Source: an uncultured Siphonobacter sp.
GTDB lineage: Bacteria; Bacteroidota; Bacteroidia; Cytophagales; Spirosomataceae
Direction of reading: 5' to 3'
Assembly: GCA_913775095.1 (NCBI GenBank)
Contig: CAJYIW010000005.1
Location: forward strand, 1 to 64,000
DNA length: 64,000 bases
The notes under the pieces are model-generated. The model did not search any database and was not told the origin of the DNA. It saw only the letters and a list, made by a program, of their open reading frames with translations. Made by a program: the position numbers and the translations under genes. This document shows, one piece after another, positions 26,372-35,685 of this stretch (the stretch's first letter is position 1; the number at the start of each line of letters is the position of its first letter).

Positions 26372-27916
26372 TTAACGAAAACCTTTAATCAAACCGGTTT
26401 TACGGATGCTCAGGTAAGCCCCGAGTGTGTTATCGTACATTTGTCCGCGATCATAGGCCAGCGAACCGGAGAATTCGCTTCCCCCCAGCCAGGGCATCTT
26501 CACGCCTACCCGGATTAAACCGGAAAATTGCTTGTACGGGCCTGCCGCATAAGGGTATAAAGCCAGGTTATTATAGGTACCAAAATTACGGCTGAATGAG
26601 CCCCGTACCTCCCAGGTGGTCCGCTTCTTGTATTTGCCCAGAAAAGTAAGATTAAGCACCTGAACGCGGTTATTGGGCATACCTCTCACATTCGTCCGGA
26701 TTTCTTTTCTTAAATCACTGTCTGGTTGCACAAAGGGGGTACCGATGGAGCGGTCGAAATAGGTCCATCCATCCTGATACTGGCTGTGATTGAAGTAATT
26801 GTCCCCGCCTCGTTTCAGGGGATCGTCAATCAGGAAATCGGGACCACCCTGACTGACGGTACTGAGGTACTCGAAACCGACTCTCAACAAATGCACATCG
26901 GTAGCCTGCTGAATTTTATTAGTGTACCTGACTCCATTCAAACCATCATCAACATTAATAAGGTAAAACAGGGAGCCATCGTCAAACATACTTTGACGGT
27001 AAAAGAAAAGATTAAAATCGCAATGGTTGACTTCTAACGCCGCATCTACAGTGCCTAAGTGGTTACCAATGCGGTTCACGTCAATCGAGATAAAATCGTC
27101 GAATGGGTAGCCCTGATACCCATATTTCACCTGCATACTTTTGGCCAGCACGACCCCATTCCAGTACGCAAATAAAGAATTATTAAATTTTCCATTTTTG
27201 GATAGCACCCCCGGGTCATTGGCCAGATCCGGAGCATAACCACCCCATTGGGCAAAGTGACTCAGTCCTCCGTATAGCTGAATAAGTCCGTTTTCTTTCC
27301 CGAGTTTTACGTACAATCCCTTCTGATGCAGGTAAGCGTCTTTGGTAAAAGAATTATAATTCTCAAACCAGCCATGAGCGAAATAAGCCCTGAATCTTAC
27401 CCATTTGCCGATCAATGGAACGGGAATAAACCCTTTCGTACCCAACTGGACCTGAGGAATGGGCAGAGCATTCCCTGACCAGTTGAGAGAGCCCGTTCCC
27501 GTCAGGGTATCCGATAGCCCGACATATTCTCGTTTTCTCCCACCGTACAGCTCCCAGTTTTTATAATTCAACTGAAGGTATCCTTCGGTCAGAACCCCCT
27601 TAAATTCAGGATTTTGTGTCTGGGCGAGGCCCTCCACCACTGCATCTACTGACCACTTGTTATTTCTTCGGGAAAGCGGAATATGATACTTCACCCCGGC
27701 CGAGATCAAGCCACTCTGGGGCTTAACAGGAATGGTTCCGTACTGATTCGTTTGTAACCAGAAAGCCGTCCGCCCGGATGAAGACAGGGCAGTCGTTGCG
27801 AACTGAACAAAGTAAGATCCTGATGGCCCCCGGTTAGTGCTGTCCTGAGCTAAAACAGGCTGTAAGGAAAAAAATAAGCTTAAACAAACTAGGATAAGGA
27901 AGGTAAAACAACGCAT
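26372..27916 (-). CDS. Wzi-like outer membrane protein, copy 2
   Basis: A 514-residue paralogue of the gene at 24698. It has a signal peptide (about 1-24, ending LAQ), GRTAFWLQTNQYG, WELYGGRKREYVGLSD, QKGLYVKLG and GGDNYFNHSQYQDGW, and ends in a beta strand with ISIRKTGL close to the other copy's ISIRKSGL. The arrangement indicates an old tandem duplication; several loops differ, so ligand or partner may have diverged. An outer membrane location is inferred from signal peptide and strand pattern. The upstream gap (27917-28120) separates it from porX, which has its own terminator. Confidence 0.85.
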   Translation of the reverse strand: MRCFTFLILVCLSLFFSLQPVLAQDSTNRGPSGSYFVQFATTALSSSGRTAFWLQTNQYGTIPVKPQSGLISAGVKYHIPLSRRNNKWSVDAVVEGLAQTQNPEFKGVLTEGYLQLNYKNWELYGGRKREYVGLSDTLTGTGSLNWSGNALPIPQVQLGTKGFIPVPLIGKWVRFRAYFAHGWFENYNSFTKDAYLHQKGLYVKLGKENGLIQLYGGLSHFAQWGGYAPDLANDPGVLSKNGKFNNSLFAYWNGVVLAKSMQVKYGYQGYPFDDFISIDVNRIGNHLGTVDAALEVNHCDFNLFFYRQSMFDDGSLFYLINVDDGLNGVRYTNKIQQATDVHLLRVGFEYLSTVSQGGPDFLIDDPLKRGGDNYFNHSQYQDGWTYFDRSIGTPFVQPDSDLRKEIRTNVRGMPNNRVQVLNLTFLGKYKKRTTWEVRGSFSRNFGTYNNLALYPYAAGPYKQFSGLIRVGVKMPWLGGSEFSGSLAYDRGQMYDNTLGAYLSIRKTGLIKGFR

Positions 27917-28065
27917 ACATCACCGGGGTAGATCGAGTCCTAATAAAATAGCGTAAAACTGCCATCTTATTAATCTTTGCAAATTAAGATAATTTTAGTT
28001 CATCCTCGAATAACTAAGCTCAGCCTTCCTCAACATTATTACTATATGGCCTAAATAATTTACGA

Positions 28066-28099
28066 AAAAAGCCCATTCAAAGTTAAGAATGGGCTTTTT
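28066..28099 (-). terminator. Terminator of porX
   Basis: AAAAAGCCCATTC and GAATGGGCTTTTT pair over 13 bp around an 8-base loop, 22 bases past the porX stop, with a T run on the minus strand. Confidence 0.88.
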
Positions 28100-28120
28100 A
28101 GTACTGACGATCTTTCTAAT

Positions 28121-29695
28121 TTATTTTGCTTTTAACTGTACGACGGGTACAATAACTTCTTCCAGAGAAACGCCCCCGTGCTGGAACGTGTCTTTGTAAT
28201 AATTGACGTAGTAATTGTAGTTATTGGGATACGCAAAGAAGTAATCTTCCATCGTGAATACGTACGCCGAGGATACGTTAAATTTCGGTAAACCGAAAGA
28301 TTCCGGGCGACGGCAAACCAGTACGTGGTCTTCGTCAAAGTTCAGATTTTTGCCTTGCTTGTAGCGAAGATTGGTATTGACGGAACGGTCACCAATGATC
28401 CGGACGGGTTTCTGAACCCGAATCATTCCGTGGTCGGTAGTCAGAACGACCCGGCCACCCTTTTCAGCAATTTTCTTCAGGAAATCCAGTAAAGGGGAGT
28501 GCTGGAACCAGGAGTTGGTCAGGCTTCGGTACGCCGACTCATCGGCCGCCAGTTCCTTGATCATCGTCGAATCCGTACGGGCGTGGGAAAGCATATCCAC
28601 GAAATTGTAAACTACCGCAACCAGATCATTCGTCGAAACGTTATTGAAGTTTTCCACCAGAGCTTTTCCCTGATTGACATTCAGAATTTTATGGTAGGAC
28701 ATCTTGATGTGTCCCAGACGGCTTTTCTGTAATTGCATTTGTAGAAACTCTTCCTCATGCATGTTCAGCCCTTCTTCATCGTTTTTCTGATCGCCTTCGA
28801 TGTCATGGACCCAGAGACGAGGGTATTGTTTCTCGATCTCACTGGGTAATAACCCTGAGAAAATGGAGTTACGGGCAAAAGAAGTGGTGGTAGGCAGGAT
28901 TGAGTAATAATGACTTTCCTCGTCAATCGTGAAGTATTCCGTCAGGGTTTTCTCAATCAGCTTCCACTGATCGTAGCGGAAGTTATCAATCAGAATAAAA
29001 TACAGAGGATTACCCGCCTGAAGGTGTGGGAAAACCTTTTTCCGAAGCAACATATTCGAAAGAATAGGTTTGTCGGCTTTAGGTTCTGTAATCCAGTCTT
29101 CGTAATTGTCTTCAATGAATTTACAGAAATTCGCGTTGGCTTCCGATTTCTGCATATTCATTACCTCTTCCATACTCTTGTTGGTAGTATCATCAATCTC
29201 CAGCTCCCAGTATACCAGCTTCTTATAAATATCCGCCCATTCTTCGTGGCCAATGCGATCCTGATACTGCATGGACAACTGGCGGAATTCCTGCTGATAA
29301 CTAAGATTGGTTTTTTCCTCTACTAATCGTCTCGATTCCAGAATCTTACGAACCGAAAGTAAAATCTGATTGGGATTCAGAGGCTTGATGAGGTAATCGG
29401 CGATTTTAGAACCGATTGCTCCCTCCATGATATGTTCTTCTTCCGACTTGGTAATCATAACCACCGGAAGGTTAGGCCATTGCTGTTTGAGCTGGGCAAG
29501 GGTTTCCAGACCTGTTAAACCGGGCATCATCTCATCCAGGAAAACTACATCAAACGTATGGTTTTCGAGTTGTTCCAGAGCATCAGCTCCTGAGTTTACA
29601 GGTGTTACGTGGTACCCTTTTTGTTGAAGAAAAAGAATATATGGTTTTAACAGGTCAATTTCGTCATCGGCCCAAAGGATGGAATACTTTTGCAT
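28121..29695 (-). CDS. porX: T9SS regulator PorX (receiver plus PglZ-type domain)
   Basis: PorX is the response regulator that, with the kinase PorY, controls the type IX secretion system. The 524-residue protein has a receiver (4-120; ADDE, Asp54 in VFLDEMMP, Lys in LIKPLNP), a helical linker (125-200) and an alkaline-phosphatase-superfamily domain (about 205-520) of PglZ type. Metal-site stretches are visible: IDNFRYDQW, TTTSFARNS, TTDHGMIRV and QHGGVSLEEVIVP. There is no DNA-binding domain; published work reports phosphodiesterase activity for this domain. No porY is adjacent. It links with the T9SS cargo at 1501 and 46101 and the PorP-like gene at 60111. Confidence 0.94.
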   Translation of the reverse strand: MQKYSILWADDEIDLLKPYILFLQQKGYHVTPVNSGADALEQLENHTFDVVFLDEMMPGLTGLETLAQLKQQWPNLPVVMITKSEEEHIMEGAIGSKIADYLIKPLNPNQILLSVRKILESRRLVEEKTNLSYQQEFRQLSMQYQDRIGHEEWADIYKKLVYWELEIDDTTNKSMEEVMNMQKSEANANFCKFIEDNYEDWITEPKADKPILSNMLLRKKVFPHLQAGNPLYFILIDNFRYDQWKLIEKTLTEYFTIDEESHYYSILPTTTSFARNSIFSGLLPSEIEKQYPRLWVHDIEGDQKNDEEGLNMHEEEFLQMQLQKSRLGHIKMSYHKILNVNQGKALVENFNNVSTNDLVAVVYNFVDMLSHARTDSTMIKELAADESAYRSLTNSWFQHSPLLDFLKKIAEKGGRVVLTTDHGMIRVQKPVRIIGDRSVNTNLRYKQGKNLNFDEDHVLVCRRPESFGLPKFNVSSAYVFTMEDYFFAYPNNYNYYVNYYKDTFQHGGVSLEEVIVPVVQLKAK

Positions 29696-29872
29696 ACGTT
29701 TTAAAACTGAAGTTTTACTCAGTTGAAAGAATGGAAGGTAACTGGGGAAGGAGCTTTATCCTTCCGTCAGCAAGTTAATGAAGCTTAGCTGCATTCAATA
29801 AACTACTACTAGAGTAACGGCAGCTAAAGACCTAAGATTGTTAGTTTAAAATTTTTATTCCAGTGTCCCGGT

Positions 29873-30631
29873 ATGCAGCGTCTCCTCTTTCCACATCCGA
29901 TCTATAAACTTACACCGGACCCTTACGAATCTTATCTGGGAGTTGAAATCCGTGATTCTGAGCACCGTAAGACCTATCTTCAGCTGATTGCCTGCACGGA
30001 AGAAGGGCAGGTTTCAAGCTCAGAATTATACCCGCTGACGGAAGTAAACTGGTGGGTAAATTTTCTGGGTTGTTTTCACGGCGTCCTGTTATATCACACC
30101 TTCGACGAGCCGGAAATTCCCCGTCCGACGGCCCTGCATGCCCTGGATGGGCAAACGGGACGAACGCTGTGGTCCGTATCGGGAGTGATCTGGCAGGAAA
30201 CGATGGGTCCAAGCATTCGGGTTCAGGTATCCGAAGAAACCAGTATTTTTCTGGACCTAAAGTCAGGTCAGGAAACCACGTTTCAACCTTCCGGACTTAA
30301 CCCCGTTGATCCACGCATTCCGATTCATTATCCGGAAGGGAATCGATACCTGACTGATTTACAGAAATTAATTCGATATACTACTGAAAATCAACCCGTC
30401 GGGGCCTGCGATTATCTGGAACTTCCCTCATTGATTATAATTTCTTATTATTTTTACGATTCAGAGAAGCTAAAAAACAACCTGCTACTCGTTACTAAGA
30501 CGGGTCAGGTTCAGTGGCATGAGTCTCTTTTTTCGGGCGAAGCACAGGGGTACACTACCTTTATTTACTGGCGACACCAACTCATTTATATAAAAGATCA
30601 AGTCTATCTTTGCTGCTATGCGGTATTCTAA
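29873..30631 (+). CDS. DUF4905-like hypothetical protein
   Basis: A 252-residue protein without signal peptide or membrane segment. The sequence is rich in aromatic beta strands (WWVNFLGCFHGVLLYHTFDEPEIPRP, ALDGQTGRTLW, IFLDLKSGQE), a pattern like PQQ/WD-type propeller blades where a value is compared with a displayed quantity. From memory it fits DUF4905, a family confined to Cytophagales-like bacteria; no function is known. Its end overlaps the start of the LysM gene by 14 bp in another frame, so the two are linked, perhaps by coupled translation. Confidence 0.65.
   Translation: MQRLLFPHPIYKLTPDPYESYLGVEIRDSEHRKTYLQLIACTEEGQVSSSELYPLTEVNWWVNFLGCFHGVLLYHTFDEPEIPRPTALHALDGQTGRTLWSVSGVIWQETMGPSIRVQVSEETSIFLDLKSGQETTFQPSGLNPVDPRIPIHYPEGNRYLTDLQKLIRYTTENQPVGACDYLELPSLIIISYYFYDSEKLKNNLLLVTKTGQVQWHESLFSGEAQGYTTFIYWRHQLIYIKDQVYLCCYAVF
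30605..30612 (+). promoter_or_regulatory. Candidate -7 box of the LysM gene
   Basis: TATCTTTG fits TAnnTTTG and lies five bases before the LysM start codon, inside the end of the upstream gene. No -33 TTTG is visible. It could give a near-leaderless transcript. Confidence 0.3.
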
Positions 30632-31673
30632 TGTATTCCTCCCCCTACTCGGCCTCTTTTGTCTAAACTCTCTGAACACTTCGGCCCGTTCCATGCCTCT
30701 GGATTCTATTGGCACGGAATGGAAAAACGGTAAAACCCTGATGGTCTATCAGGTAACGCCGGGACAGACATTATACAGTTTACTGAAGAAATACAACGTC
30801 ACGCTCGATGAATTCAAGGCCGTCAATCCCGATTTCTCCGGTAATTTGCGGTCAGAGTCAGTCGTTAGAATTCCCCGCCCCTGGCGTCGTCCGGAGTCTT
30901 CGGGCGTAGCGGTTCCTCATCCGGGTTCGAATGTTTCGGCCACAAAAACGCATAAGGTAGAATCGGGACAGACCTTGTTCAGCATTGCCCGTCAATACGA
31001 ACTTGGCACGGCCGATCTGAAGAAATGGAATAATATTCCAGCTGACGGAACGGTAAAGTTAGGTCAGGTTTTGTACGTATCTGACCCGGGAAAAGTGGAA
31101 GTAGCAGCGGCTGTTAGCCCGGCCAAAGCCCCCGAGAAAACGCCGGAACTTAAAAAAACGGACACGACCAAGCCCGAAGCGGTCAAAGCTCCGGTGGTCG
31201 TTACTAAACCAGAAGTAGCCGAGCCCGTTCGAAAGCCCGAAGAACCCAAAAAGGAAGATACGGCTAAAACCAGGACTGAAACGGCTACGCCTGCGACGCC
31301 CAGCAAGCCCGTCACGGCCCCCAAACCCGAAGCGGAAGTACTGACTCCCGTCCGAACCGAAAACGAGCCGGTGCCCAATGCCGGAACGGGTGCCAAGAAA
31401 GTTACCGAGACGGGTTTATGCGAATTGATTGATGCTCAGGATAAATCAGGTAAGTATCTGGCCCTGCACCGCTCCGCTCCCGTGGGAACGATGCTTACGG
31501 TTCGGAACGAAGCTAACAATCAGAGCGTTATTGTGAAAGTCATTGGAAAATTGCCTGATACCGGCCCGGCGGGTGGGGTGATCGTTCGTCTTTCGGCCCG
31601 GGCCTTTGAGAAACTGATGCCAACGGATCGCCGGGTAAGGGCGGAAGTTAGCTATCTGGCAGCCGAACAGTAA
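30618..31673 (+). CDS. Exported LysM protein with C-terminal double-psi-like domain
   Basis: The 351-residue protein has a signal peptide (about 1-24), two LysM peptidoglycan-binding modules (42-87, YQVTPGQTLYSLLKKYN; 112-156, HKVESGQTLFSIARQY), a Lys/Pro/Glu-rich linker (157-255) and a final domain (about 265-350; GLCELID, LHRSAPVGTMLTVRNEANNQ, VIVRLSARAFEKL) that resembles the double-psi beta-barrel of RlpA-like proteins. It should sit in the periplasm bound to the cell wall. RlpA-type domains can be glycan hydrolases, but the catalytic Asp/His pair is not evident, so binding may be its main role. Confidence 0.85.
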   Translation: MRYSNVFLPLLGLFCLNSLNTSARSMPLDSIGTEWKNGKTLMVYQVTPGQTLYSLLKKYNVTLDEFKAVNPDFSGNLRSESVVRIPRPWRRPESSGVAVPHPGSNVSATKTHKVESGQTLFSIARQYELGTADLKKWNNIPADGTVKLGQVLYVSDPGKVEVAAAVSPAKAPEKTPELKKTDTTKPEAVKAPVVVTKPEVAEPVRKPEEPKKEDTAKTRTETATPATPSKPVTAPKPEAEVLTPVRTENEPVPNAGTGAKKVTETGLCELIDAQDKSGKYLALHRSAPVGTMLTVRNEANNQSVIVKVIGKLPDTGPAGGVIVRLSARAFEKLMPTDRRVRAEVSYLAAEQ

Positions 31674-31751
31674 ACTGTCTCCTAAAAACTATACAATTCC
31701 ATCGGAACCTTTCTTTCGTTCTATCGTTTCTAGCTTGTAAAACTCACGTAT

Positions 31752-31934
31752 ATGATCAAAAGACCTGAACGCTCAAAGTATGTAACGCCCGGAGCTATTG
31801 TGTTCAACATTATCTTCATCCTGGCTTACCCTATCATTGCAGTTTTCTATCTGGCGTTTAACTTGCTGGTTTGGATCCTTTCCATCCCTTCCCGTATGTG
31901 GGCTTTTGTAGCTACCCGAATTCGAAAAGAATAA
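31752..31934 (+). CDS. Small membrane protein, 60 residues
   Basis: A short protein with a basic N-terminus (MIKRPERSKY), one long or two closely packed hydrophobic segments (about 12-46) and a basic end (ATRIRKE). The positive-inside pattern with both ends basic suggests a helical hairpin in the inner membrane. It is followed after 20 bp by a strong terminator, which supports a real gene. No family is recognised and no partner is obvious; the LysM gene lies 78 bp upstream. Confidence 0.6.
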   Translation: MIKRPERSKYVTPGAIVFNIIFILAYPIIAVFYLAFNLLVWILSIPSRMWAFVATRIRKE

Positions 31935-31954
31935 TTCAGAGATATCCTATATGA

Positions 31955-31994
31955 AAAAGAGCGACCGGCAGAAAGTTCTGCCGGTCGCTCTTTT
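31955..31994. terminator. Bidirectional terminator between small membrane protein and hybrid kinase
   Basis: An inverted repeat of 17-19 bp (arms 31955-31973 and 31976-31994) with GAGCGACCGGCAG core and A/T runs on both sides closes two convergent genes. Confidence 0.88.
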
Positions 31995-32012
31995 GTAAGA
32001 AATGAACAAAAT

Positions 32013-34940
32013 TCAGGAAAGCGTGTCCAGCACTTTCTGGTATGTTTCCTGAAAAAGTTTAAACTCTTCTTCAATGGGTGGAAACTCGGCATTGAATGTG
32101 CTGAAATTTCCTACTTTGGTCTTTAACTCCAGCGTCTTGACCACTTCATGCAGCAGATGAATGCCCAGGGTTCCTGCGTTTCCTTTTAACGTATGCAGAT
32201 TGGATTCGACGCCCTGAAAATCCTGACTTTCGAAAAATTCTTTTGCCAGTTTGATTTGTTCAATGGCTTCCTGCTCGAATTCAGCGAATACCTGCTCCAC
32301 CATTTCTTTTCCGGCCAATTCTGCTAACTGATTGATCACGGCAAAGTCGTAGATTTCCTGTAACGTAGCAGGCGGCCGAACCGTCGGCTTAGGGGCACTT
32401 TCGTCGGCTTTCGGCACTTCACGCTGGCGACTGGCCATCCGATCTACCCATTCTTTCACTTTCAGCACCAGTACTTCGGCCCGAATGGGTTTCGATACGT
32501 AGTCGTTCATGCCCTGACTGAGAAAACGTTCGCGGTCTTCTTTCATCGAATAGGCCGTCATGGCCAGCACCGGCGGCAGCTTTTCTCCAAATAGTTTTCG
32601 TAGCTCCTGCGTGGTTTCCAGACCATCCATATCGGGCATCTGAATATCCATCAGAATCAGGTCGAATCGTTCCTCACTTTCGCTGGCTTCAACCAGTTGA
32701 ATGGCTTTTCGACCGGAATCCGCCGTTTTTACCCGGCAGCCCGCTTTGGACAGAATTTCGCTGGCTACTTTCCGGTTCACGGCGTTATCGTCCACCAGCA
32801 GAATAAAGGGCTGCTCTTTTTCGAGATACCCGATGATCTGAAATTCGTCGGCGTATTTTTTCTCCTGAAACGGGGCAATCATGGTTTCTTTCAGCTCCAC
32901 GGTAAACCAGAACGTACTGCCCTGCCCCGCTTCCGACTCTACTCCCATCTCCCCTTTCATCAGACGGGACAGTTCCCGCGAGATGGCCAGCCCTAACCCC
33001 GTTCCTCCGAATGATTTTCGGGTGGTATTGTCCAGCTGCTGGAAGGCTCCAAACAGTTGCTTCAAGCCTTCGGAAGAAATCCCGATTCCGGTGTCCGTTA
33101 CCTCTACCCGGATCTTATGCCACTTGCCGTGCGTCGATAAGTTAATCACTTTTACCGTTACCGAGCCCTGCTCCGTGAATTTCAAAGCATTGGAAGTCAG
33201 GTTCGAAAGAATTTGTAACAGGCGGGTTTCATCCGCAATGATGTATTGCGGCAGGTCTTCGCCAAATTCGTAACTCAGCGTATTGTGGCGATTCTTCGCC
33301 GTTTGTCCGAATAAACTGATGAGCTTATCAAATACACTTTTAAATTCAAACGGGGCTTCGTGCAGCACCATTTTCCCCGCCTCGATTTTCGATAAATCCA
33401 GGATGTCGTTCAGAATATTCAGTAACGTTTCTGAGGATTTTTTGATCGTATGTACGTACTCCCGCTGCTCTTCTTCCAGGTGCGTGCTACTCAGCAAGTC
33501 AATCATCCCGATAACTCCGTTCATGGGGGTACGGATTTCGTGGGACATATTGGCCAGAAAGCGTTCTTTCACTTTTAGTGAGCGTTCGGCTTCTTCCTTG
33601 GCCTTCAGTAACTCCCGGGCGGAACGTTTCAGTGGCGTGATGTCCCGGGCAATGCCGGCTACCTCTTCAATACGCCCGTCAGCCAGCAAAATTGGATTCA
33701 GGTAGACTTCCAGCCAGATGTCTTCCCCGTGCCGGATGTTATCCATATGCACTTCGTACGACTCGGCTTTTCCCTTGAAGGCGGCCTTGTATTTGTCCTC
33801 CATGATCTTGCGATTGGCCGGGTCCATTAACCGCCACGCAAACTGATCGGTCGTGACGTTTACCTGGGGAGGTACGTGTAACTGACTCTGAATCAGATTC
33901 AGGTAATTATCATTGAACGAGGTTAACTGCAACCGGCGATTCACGGTCCACATCAGGTGACTCGACGACTCGAAAATGGCGTGCAGACGAGCCGTTTGTT
34001 TGCCTAATTCTGCTTCCGCCTGTTTTCGCTCAATGGCCACCGCCACCTGACCGGAGATGAACTCCAGTAACTCCAGATCCCGGATGTCGTATTTGTTCGT
34101 TCGTTCGTAGGATTTGACCCCAATGATCCCGGTTACCCGGTCACCAATGCGTAGCGGCACGCATAACATCACTTTCGGAATCTGACCGTAGATATACAGC
34201 ACTTTCTGCCGGGCCAGCTCCTGAATTTCCGTTTCCGTCAGCATGAGCGGACGGTTCGCTACGATGGCGTATTCGTTCAGTCCATTCCCCAGCTTTCGTT
34301 TCGTAAACCGAATATTCTTATCAAAATATTCATCGACGTAATAAGGAAAATAGAGGTAACTCTTCGAAGGATCGTACAGCGAAATGAAGAAGTTTTTGGT
34401 ATCAATAACCTTCCCCAGTTCCTCATGAATGAAGTGATACAGATCGTCCAGACTCCGCGTGCTCAGGGTTGAGTTCGCAATCTGGTAATAGAGATTCTGA
34501 GCGTTTTCCGCCCGGTTTTTAGCGGTGGTATCGTGAAAGATACAGCGAAAAACGATGGGGTTTCCGTTCTCATCGTAGCGACAGTTTACCGAACCGGATA
34601 CATACACCCGACGCCCGTCTTTCCGCCGGTAAACGGCCTCAAAATCAGGGATCTGTTCGCCGTTTTTAACCCGGTCAAACTTACTCAGCGTCTCTTCCAT
34701 GAACTCCGGGTGAATGACATCCCGAAGGTTCATCTGATTCAACTCCGCCGAACGATACCCGATGGTATCTTTCCAGGCTTTGTTTACGTAGAGAAAACGA
34801 CCCTGTAAATCAATCATCTGAATCAAATCCGTGGTATTGCGGATGAGATCCTGTAGCTCTGAGGAAGCCGAACTCAGGGGCAATCCCGGCGAGGTCTGTC
34901 GCAGGGTGGAGATGGGTTCGGCGATACTGGTTTTACTCAT
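32013..34940 (-). CDS. Hybrid histidine kinase with PAS, GAF, receiver and Hpt
   Basis: A soluble 975-residue multistep phosphorelay kinase. Order: PAS (27-142; TTDLIQMIDLQGRFLYVN), GAF (150-305), second PAS (315-435), coiled coil, HisKA with His467 in NMSHEIRTPMNG, HATPase (570-685; DTGIGIS, GGTGLGLAIS), receiver (712-835; VDDN, Asp765 in LMDIQMP, Lys in VSKPIR) and Hpt (870-975; His916 in HTLKGNAG). All relay residues are present, so it could phosphorylate a separate regulator; the lone receiver at 39084 is one candidate partner on distance only. No membrane segment is seen, so it senses inside the cell. Confidence 0.94.
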   Translation of the reverse strand: MSKTSIAEPISTLRQTSPGLPLSSASSELQDLIRNTTDLIQMIDLQGRFLYVNKAWKDTIGYRSAELNQMNLRDVIHPEFMEETLSKFDRVKNGEQIPDFEAVYRRKDGRRVYVSGSVNCRYDENGNPIVFRCIFHDTTAKNRAENAQNLYYQIANSTLSTRSLDDLYHFIHEELGKVIDTKNFFISLYDPSKSYLYFPYYVDEYFDKNIRFTKRKLGNGLNEYAIVANRPLMLTETEIQELARQKVLYIYGQIPKVMLCVPLRIGDRVTGIIGVKSYERTNKYDIRDLELLEFISGQVAVAIERKQAEAELGKQTARLHAIFESSSHLMWTVNRRLQLTSFNDNYLNLIQSQLHVPPQVNVTTDQFAWRLMDPANRKIMEDKYKAAFKGKAESYEVHMDNIRHGEDIWLEVYLNPILLADGRIEEVAGIARDITPLKRSARELLKAKEEAERSLKVKERFLANMSHEIRTPMNGVIGMIDLLSSTHLEEEQREYVHTIKKSSETLLNILNDILDLSKIEAGKMVLHEAPFEFKSVFDKLISLFGQTAKNRHNTLSYEFGEDLPQYIIADETRLLQILSNLTSNALKFTEQGSVTVKVINLSTHGKWHKIRVEVTDTGIGISSEGLKQLFGAFQQLDNTTRKSFGGTGLGLAISRELSRLMKGEMGVESEAGQGSTFWFTVELKETMIAPFQEKKYADEFQIIGYLEKEQPFILLVDDNAVNRKVASEILSKAGCRVKTADSGRKAIQLVEASESEERFDLILMDIQMPDMDGLETTQELRKLFGEKLPPVLAMTAYSMKEDRERFLSQGMNDYVSKPIRAEVLVLKVKEWVDRMASRQREVPKADESAPKPTVRPPATLQEIYDFAVINQLAELAGKEMVEQVFAEFEQEAIEQIKLAKEFFESQDFQGVESNLHTLKGNAGTLGIHLLHEVVKTLELKTKVGNFSTFNAEFPPIEEEFKLFQETYQKVLDTLS

Positions 34941-34991
34941 ATTTTTTATGGATAAACGCCGGGTAAGCCCCGAGCGTCACTACGATTCTTT

Positions 34992-35480
34992 TTAAAATAA
35001 CTCCAGTTGGCCCAGCTCCGCGTTTCTGCGTTCGTGTTGCAGTAACCAATGCTTCCGCCAGATTTCCCAGGCGTAACCCACGGGTTTTCCATCGGAGCCA
35101 ATCACGCGGTGACAGGGTACAATCAGGGCAATCTGATTTTTGGCATTCGCCGCAGCCACGGCCCGCGTTGCCTTCTCATCGCCCATCGTTCGGGCGAGGT
35201 TTACGTAAGAAATGGTTTCTCCGTACGGTAACTCCCGCAGTTGCTGCCAGACGTTCTGCTGAAAGGTCGTTCCATTCAGATACAGAGACAGGTCAAAATC
35301 CTTTCGTTTTCCGGCGAAATACTCCTGCAACTGACGCTGCACTTCCTTTAAAAACGGAGTTAAAGCGTTCCGGCTTTTTTCCGTTACAAAACGGGCCGAA
35401 TGCAACTGGTCACTGGAAGCTTTCAGCTCCATCCAGCCCAGCGGAGATTCGTAAAATGCGATATACTCGGGTATAAGCAT
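34992..35480 (-). CDS. ogt: Methylated-DNA-protein-cysteine methyltransferase
   Basis: Ogt repairs O6-methylguanine by moving the methyl group to its own cysteine. The 162-residue protein has the family's N-terminal ribonuclease-like part (1-75) and the DNA-binding/active domain with NVWQQLRELPYGETISYVNLA, the Arg finger region RAVAAANAKN and the active site LIVPCHRVIGSDG near 120-132. There is no Ada-type regulatory domain. The gene starts 205 bp from the divergent rsmA, a region holding a TAnnTTTG box for rsmA. Confidence 0.95.
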   Translation of the reverse strand: MLIPEYIAFYESPLGWMELKASSDQLHSARFVTEKSRNALTPFLKEVQRQLQEYFAGKRKDFDLSLYLNGTTFQQNVWQQLRELPYGETISYVNLARTMGDEKATRAVAAANAKNQIALIVPCHRVIGSDGKPVGYAWEIWRKHWLLQHERRNAELGQLELF

Positions 35481-35532
35481 CTGATTTACGGATTATAACG
35501 TCTCATTTTCGTTAAAACTACAAAAATCAGGG

Positions 35533-35540
35533 TAATTTTG
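35533..35540 (+). promoter_or_regulatory. Candidate -7 box of rsmA-mgtE
   Basis: TAATTTTG matches TAnnTTTG. It lies about 145 bases before rsmA; a weak TTTTCG sits near the expected -33 position. Confidence 0.4.
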
Positions 35541-35685
35541 ACCTAAACTTTAACGAAGACTACCAAACAAAGCTCTCTTCTGTCTGCATTTAATTCTTTT
35601 TATTAACGATTAAATGCAATTAAAGAGTTCAGTGATGCAGGAAGTCTTCAGCAGTGCTGACGACTGTATTTTATACCATTTTTGA

